From NCBI GenBank assembly GCA_051745535.1, contig JBNJED010000076.1:1-7493 (forward strand): a DNA stretch of 7,493 nt, written 5' to 3'. The DNA comes from Thiohalospira sp051745535 (GTDB lineage: Bacteria; Pseudomonadota; Gammaproteobacteria; Thiohalospirales; Thiohalospiraceae). Below are positions 4,945-7,493 of this stretch, in pieces (position 1 is the stretch's first letter; each line of letters starts with the position of its first letter). A program made the translations under genes and the position numbers. A model generated the notes under the pieces. The model made no database searches, had not been told where the DNA came from, and saw only the letters and a list, made by a program, of their open reading frames with translations.

Positions 4945-5973
4945 ATGACAGAGCCCCGTATCACCCCCGAGGTGTCGGTCGCGCCCATGATGGACTGGAC
5001 CGACCGCCATTATCGCTATCTGGCCCGGCTCCTCTCCCGGCGGGTGGTCCTCTATACCGAGATGGTCCACGCCCAGGCGGCCATCCACGGCGATCGCGAG
5101 CGGCTGCTGGGCCACGACCCGGCGGAGTCGCCGCTGGTCCTGCAGCTGGGGGGTGCCGATGCCGGCGATCTGGCCGAGGCCGCCCGGATCGGCGAGGCGT
5201 GGGGGTACAGCGCCATCAACCTCAACGTCGGCTGCCCCAGCGACCGGGTCCAGTCCGGTCGCTTCGGCGCCGCGTTGATGGCGGAGCCCGAGCACGTGGC
5301 CGAACTCACCGGTGCGATGGTCGAGGCGGTGGATATCCCGGTGACGGTGAAGTGCCGTATCGGCATCGACCAGCAGGACGAGTACGCCGACCTCGAGCGC
5401 TTCGTGACCACGGTGGCGGCCTCGGGGGTGGAGACCTTCATCCTCCACGCCCGCAAGGCGTGGCTGCAGGGGCTCTCGCCCAGGGAGAATCGCGACGTCC
5501 CGCCCCTGCGCCCGGAGCGGGTGCAGCGGCTCAAGGCCGAGCACCCGGGGCTGGCCATCCACATCAACGGCGGGATCCGGGACTGGGAGACCGCCCGGGC
5601 GCAGCTCCACCCCGCCACAGGGCCGGCCCTGGACGGGGTGATGGTGGGGCGCGCCGCCTACCAGGACCCGTGGCTCCTCCAGGCGGTGGACCCGACCTTC
5701 TTCGGGGAGCCGGCCCCGGTGGCGACGCCGGAGGAGGCGGTGGCCGCCTGGCTCCCCTACGCAGAGGAGCGCCACGCCGATGGCGCCCCCATGACCGCCC
5801 TGACCCGGCCGCTGCTGGGGCTCTTCAGCGGCCGGCGAGGGGCACGGTCGTGGCGCCGGATCCTCTCCGAGGGGGCGCCCCAGGCTGGCTCCGGGCCGGA
5901 CCTCATCCGCGAGGCGCTGACGGCCGTGGCGCCGGCGGTTGCCGAATACGAGGGAACCTCCGCCGCCTCGTGA
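4945..5973 (+). CDS. dusA: tRNA-dihydrouridine(20/20a) synthase DusA
   Basis: DusA is a flavoenzyme that uses FMN and NADPH to reduce U20 and U20a in the tRNA D-loop. The 342-residue product shows the DusA form of the motifs: VAPMMDWTDRHYR (12-24) at the first FMN-binding strand, LYTEM (36-40), NLNVGCPSDRVQSGRFGAAL (92-111) with the catalytic Cys97, VKCRIGID (135-142) with Lys136, LHARKAWLQGLSPRENRD (167-184) with His168, the phosphate-binding INGGI (207-211) and MVGRAAYQDPW (233-243). The long SPRENRD segment and the GCPSDRVQ context separate DusA from DusB and DusC. The helical tRNA-binding domain covers about 265-335. The ATG at 4945 gives the normal N-terminus; it lacks a ribosome site and follows a -10 box by 6 nt. 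It lies 80 bp after perM and 46 bp before dsbC. Confidence 0.97.
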   Translation: MTEPRITPEVSVAPMMDWTDRHYRYLARLLSRRVVLYTEMVHAQAAIHGDRERLLGHDPAESPLVLQLGGADAGDLAEAARIGEAWGYSAINLNVGCPSDRVQSGRFGAALMAEPEHVAELTGAMVEAVDIPVTVKCRIGIDQQDEYADLERFVTTVAASGVETFILHARKAWLQGLSPRENRDVPPLRPERVQRLKAEHPGLAIHINGGIRDWETARAQLHPATGPALDGVMVGRAAYQDPWLLQAVDPTFFGEPAPVATPEEAVAAWLPYAEERHADGAPMTALTRPLLGLFSGRRGARSWRRILSEGAPQAGSGPDLIREALTAVAPAVAEYEGTSAAS

Positions 5974-6019
5974 AGACCAACACCCTGTGAATGCCTGCCG
6001 ACCATAACGAGGAATCGAC

Positions 6020-6778
6020 GTGACCGTAGCAACCAAGCGCATGGGCGGCCTGCTGGCCGTGGCCGGGCTGGGCCTCGCCCTGGTCCTTACCTTTTATACC
6101 GGCACCGCGCCGGCCGATGGCAGCGCCGAGCGCGACGCCCGGCTCACCGAGCAGGTCCGCAAGCTCATCCCCGAGGCGGAGGATCCGGCCATCCGCTCCA
6201 CGCCGGTGGAGGGGATCTTCGAGGTCGTGGTAGACGACGAGGTCCTCTACATCACCGAGGAGGGCCGCTACATCTTTGCCGGCGACCTGCTGGACGTGGA
6301 GGAGCGGCGCAACCTCAGCGAGACTGCACGGGGCCGGGGTCGCTCCGAACAGGTGGCGAAGCTCGACGACGATAATCTCATCACCTATCCGGCCGAGGAC
6401 GAACGCCACCGGGTGACCGTCTTCACCGACATCGATTGCCCCTACTGCCAGCGCCTCCACGAGGCCATCGAGGCCTACAACGAGCGCGGGATCACGGTGC
6501 AGTACGCCGCCTTCCCCCGCGCTGGCAGGGGGTCCGACTCCTGGGACAAGGCCGTGGCCGTCTGGTGTGCCGACGACCGCCGGGCCGCCATGGACCGGGC
6601 CATGGAGGACAGCAGCGACGGCGGCGGCGAGGCCTGTGACGACCACCCGGTGGGCGGGCAGCTCGACCTTGCCGGTGAGCTGGGGATCCGCGGCACGCCC
6701 ACCATCGTCGCCGAGAGCGGGCAGATGATCCCCGGCTTCGCACCGCCGGAGAAGCTCGTCGAGGCGCTTGAAGAGTAG
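6020..6778 (+). CDS. dsbC: Periplasmic thiol:disulfide interchange protein DsbC
   Basis: This 252-residue protein is a dimeric periplasmic disulfide isomerase/reductase of the DsbC/DsbG type. An N-terminal signal (Lys6-Arg7, hydrophobic 9-27) has a plausible cleavage after Ala-Pro-Ala (30-32). The N-terminal dimerisation domain covers about 38-95, including STPVEGIFEVVVDDEVLYIT (60-79). After a linker comes the thioredoxin domain with VTVFTDIDCPYCQRLHEAI (132-150), active-site Cys140-Pro-Tyr-Cys143, and the cis-proline loop RGTPTIV (224-230). A second Cys pair, 183 and 206, is spaced like the structural disulfide of E. coli DsbC and favours DsbC over DsbG, although CPYC itself is the DsbG form (E. 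coli DsbC has CGYC). The GTG at 6020 is chosen because GAGGA (6009-6013) lies 6 nt before it; the ATG at 6041 has no such site and would remove the basic n-region. It could share the dusA transcript (46-bp gap) and would be kept reduced by DsbD. Confidence 0.93.
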   Translation: MTVATKRMGGLLAVAGLGLALVLTFYTGTAPADGSAERDARLTEQVRKLIPEAEDPAIRSTPVEGIFEVVVDDEVLYITEEGRYIFAGDLLDVEERRNLSETARGRGRSEQVAKLDDDNLITYPAEDERHRVTVFTDIDCPYCQRLHEAIEAYNERGITVQYAAFPRAGRGSDSWDKAVAVWCADDRRAAMDRAMEDSSDGGGEACDDHPVGGQLDLAGELGIRGTPTIVAESGQMIPGFAPPEKLVEALEE

Positions 6779-6797
6779 CCGGGCGGGTAGCGGGGCT

Positions 6798-7493
6798 TCA
6801 GTGGAGGGCGGCGAACATCCGGCCGCGGTAGCGGTTGACCAGCTCGCCCTCGTTGCCCAGTAGCTCGAAGACCGCCAGGAGCCCCTTGCGACCACCGTCG
6901 TCCGCGAAGCCGCGATCGCGCTGGAGGATGTGCAGGAAATCGGTCAGCGCCGTCTCGTGGTCGCCGGCCAGCGCGGCGCGGGCCCCGCGGCGGTAGCGCG
7001 CTTCCAGGTCGTCGCCGTCGGCGGCGAGGCGGCGCTCGAGCGCCTCGTCCTCCGGCCCCTCGCCGGCGATCCGGGCCAGGGTCACCCGGGCGCGGAGCTG
7101 CTCTACCCGCGGGTCCGAGGCGAGGTTCACCGGTAGCCCGTCCAGTCGGGTCTGCGCCTCGTCGGCGCGGCCGGTATCGGCCAGCAGCTCGATGGCCAGC
7201 AGTTGCAGGCGGCTGTTGTCCGGCTCCGCCTCGGCCGCCGGTCGGACCAGGGCCAGGGCCTCCTCCGGCCGGCCCGCCTCGCGCTCGGCCTCCGCCTGCT
7301 CCACCGTGGCATCGGATGCCCGCGGCAGGTGGTTGTCGATGAGCGGCCGGATGGCCAACTCCGGCTGGGCACCGGTGAACTCCTCCACCACCTCCCCGTG
7401 GCGGAAGATCTTCACGGTGGGCAGTCCGCGCACCCCCCAGTCGGCGGCGAGCTGCTGCTGTTCATCGGTATTCACCCGCGCCAGGCGGAAGGC
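6798..7493 (-). CDS. cnoX: CnoX/YbbN-type thioredoxin-TPR co-chaperone, N-terminus outside window
   Basis: The frame is open to the right edge, and 231 residues are visible. The first codons read AFRLARVNTDEQQQLAADWG, which is the middle of a thioredoxin fold; the GTG at 7473-7475 is an internal Val and not the start. The cis-proline loop VRGLPTVKIF follows (visible residues 21-30), then helical TPR-like repeats from about residue 54 to the end, including AEREAGRPEEALALV and ARAALAGDHETALTDFLHIL. This is the CnoX (YbbN) layout: a thioredoxin domain plus TPR tail that holds unfolding proteins and passes them to GroEL or DnaK under oxidative chlorine stress. The C-terminal DRGFADDGGRKGLLAVFELL is characteristic of the family. 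The active-site SxxC/CxxC region lies beyond the window, so redox competence cannot be judged, and no Cys is visible. The gene converges with dsbC, with 19 bp between the stop codons. Confidence 0.92.
   Translation of the reverse strand, partial: AFRLARVNTDEQQQLAADWGVRGLPTVKIFRHGEVVEEFTGAQPELAIRPLIDNHLPRASDATVEQAEAEREAGRPEEALALVRPAAEAEPDNSRLQLLAIELLADTGRADEAQTRLDGLPVNLASDPRVEQLRARVTLARIAGEGPEDEALERRLAADGDDLEARYRRGARAALAGDHETALTDFLHILQRDRGFADDGGRKGLLAVFELLGNEGELVNRYRGRMFAALH

Noticed and set aside
4633..6042. 469-codon open frame antisense to dusA and the end of perM
   Set aside because: The translation is low-complexity Gly/Arg/His-rich and unlike a folded protein, and the plus-strand genes are unambiguous.

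Overview
The window is a GC-rich, densely coded chromosomal segment. Its gene types (an orphan ParA ATPase, a CysL/YeiE-like LysR regulator, PerM, DusA, periplasmic DsbC and a CnoX/YbbN-type thioredoxin) and its codon bias suggest a Gammaproteobacterium. A halophilic or sulfur-oxidising lineage near the Ectothiorhodospiraceae is my best guess, made from memory of similar proteins and not tested. There are no rRNA or tRNA genes, CRISPR arrays, transposases or phage genes.

Left part (1-1526): a 110-bp non-coding palindromic element (10-119) can fold into a long stem carrying two smaller hairpins. It lies just behind the stop codon of a minus-strand ParA/MinD-type ATPase (140-844). Upstream of that gene is a 103-bp gap containing a textbook Crp-type operator (TGTGA-N6-TCACA). 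Beyond the gap is a minus-strand gene for a small TM2-domain membrane protein (948-1526). The ATPase and the membrane protein could be co-transcribed, with the operator acting on the ATPase gene.

Centre (1527-4864): a 233-bp divergent promoter region holds an AT-rich perfect palindrome of the LysR T-N11-A type. It is followed by a tight plus-strand cluster of four genes: a LysR regulator, a class I glutamine-amidotransferase-like protein that has lost both the catalytic Cys and His, a 119-residue helical protein of unknown function, and a PerM/AI-2E-family membrane protein. Two junctions are ATGA overlaps and the third gap is 8 bp, so the four are very probably one transcript. This cluster is the most interesting part of the window because its joint function is not obvious.

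Right part (4865-7493): dusA (tRNA dihydrouridine synthase) has a good -10 box only 6 nt from its ATG and no Shine-Dalgarno sequence, which suggests a leaderless mRNA. It is followed by dsbC (periplasmic disulfide isomerase). A cnoX/ybbN-like gene lies convergently on the minus strand and is cut by the right end of the window, so its N-terminal half of the thioredoxin fold is missing here.
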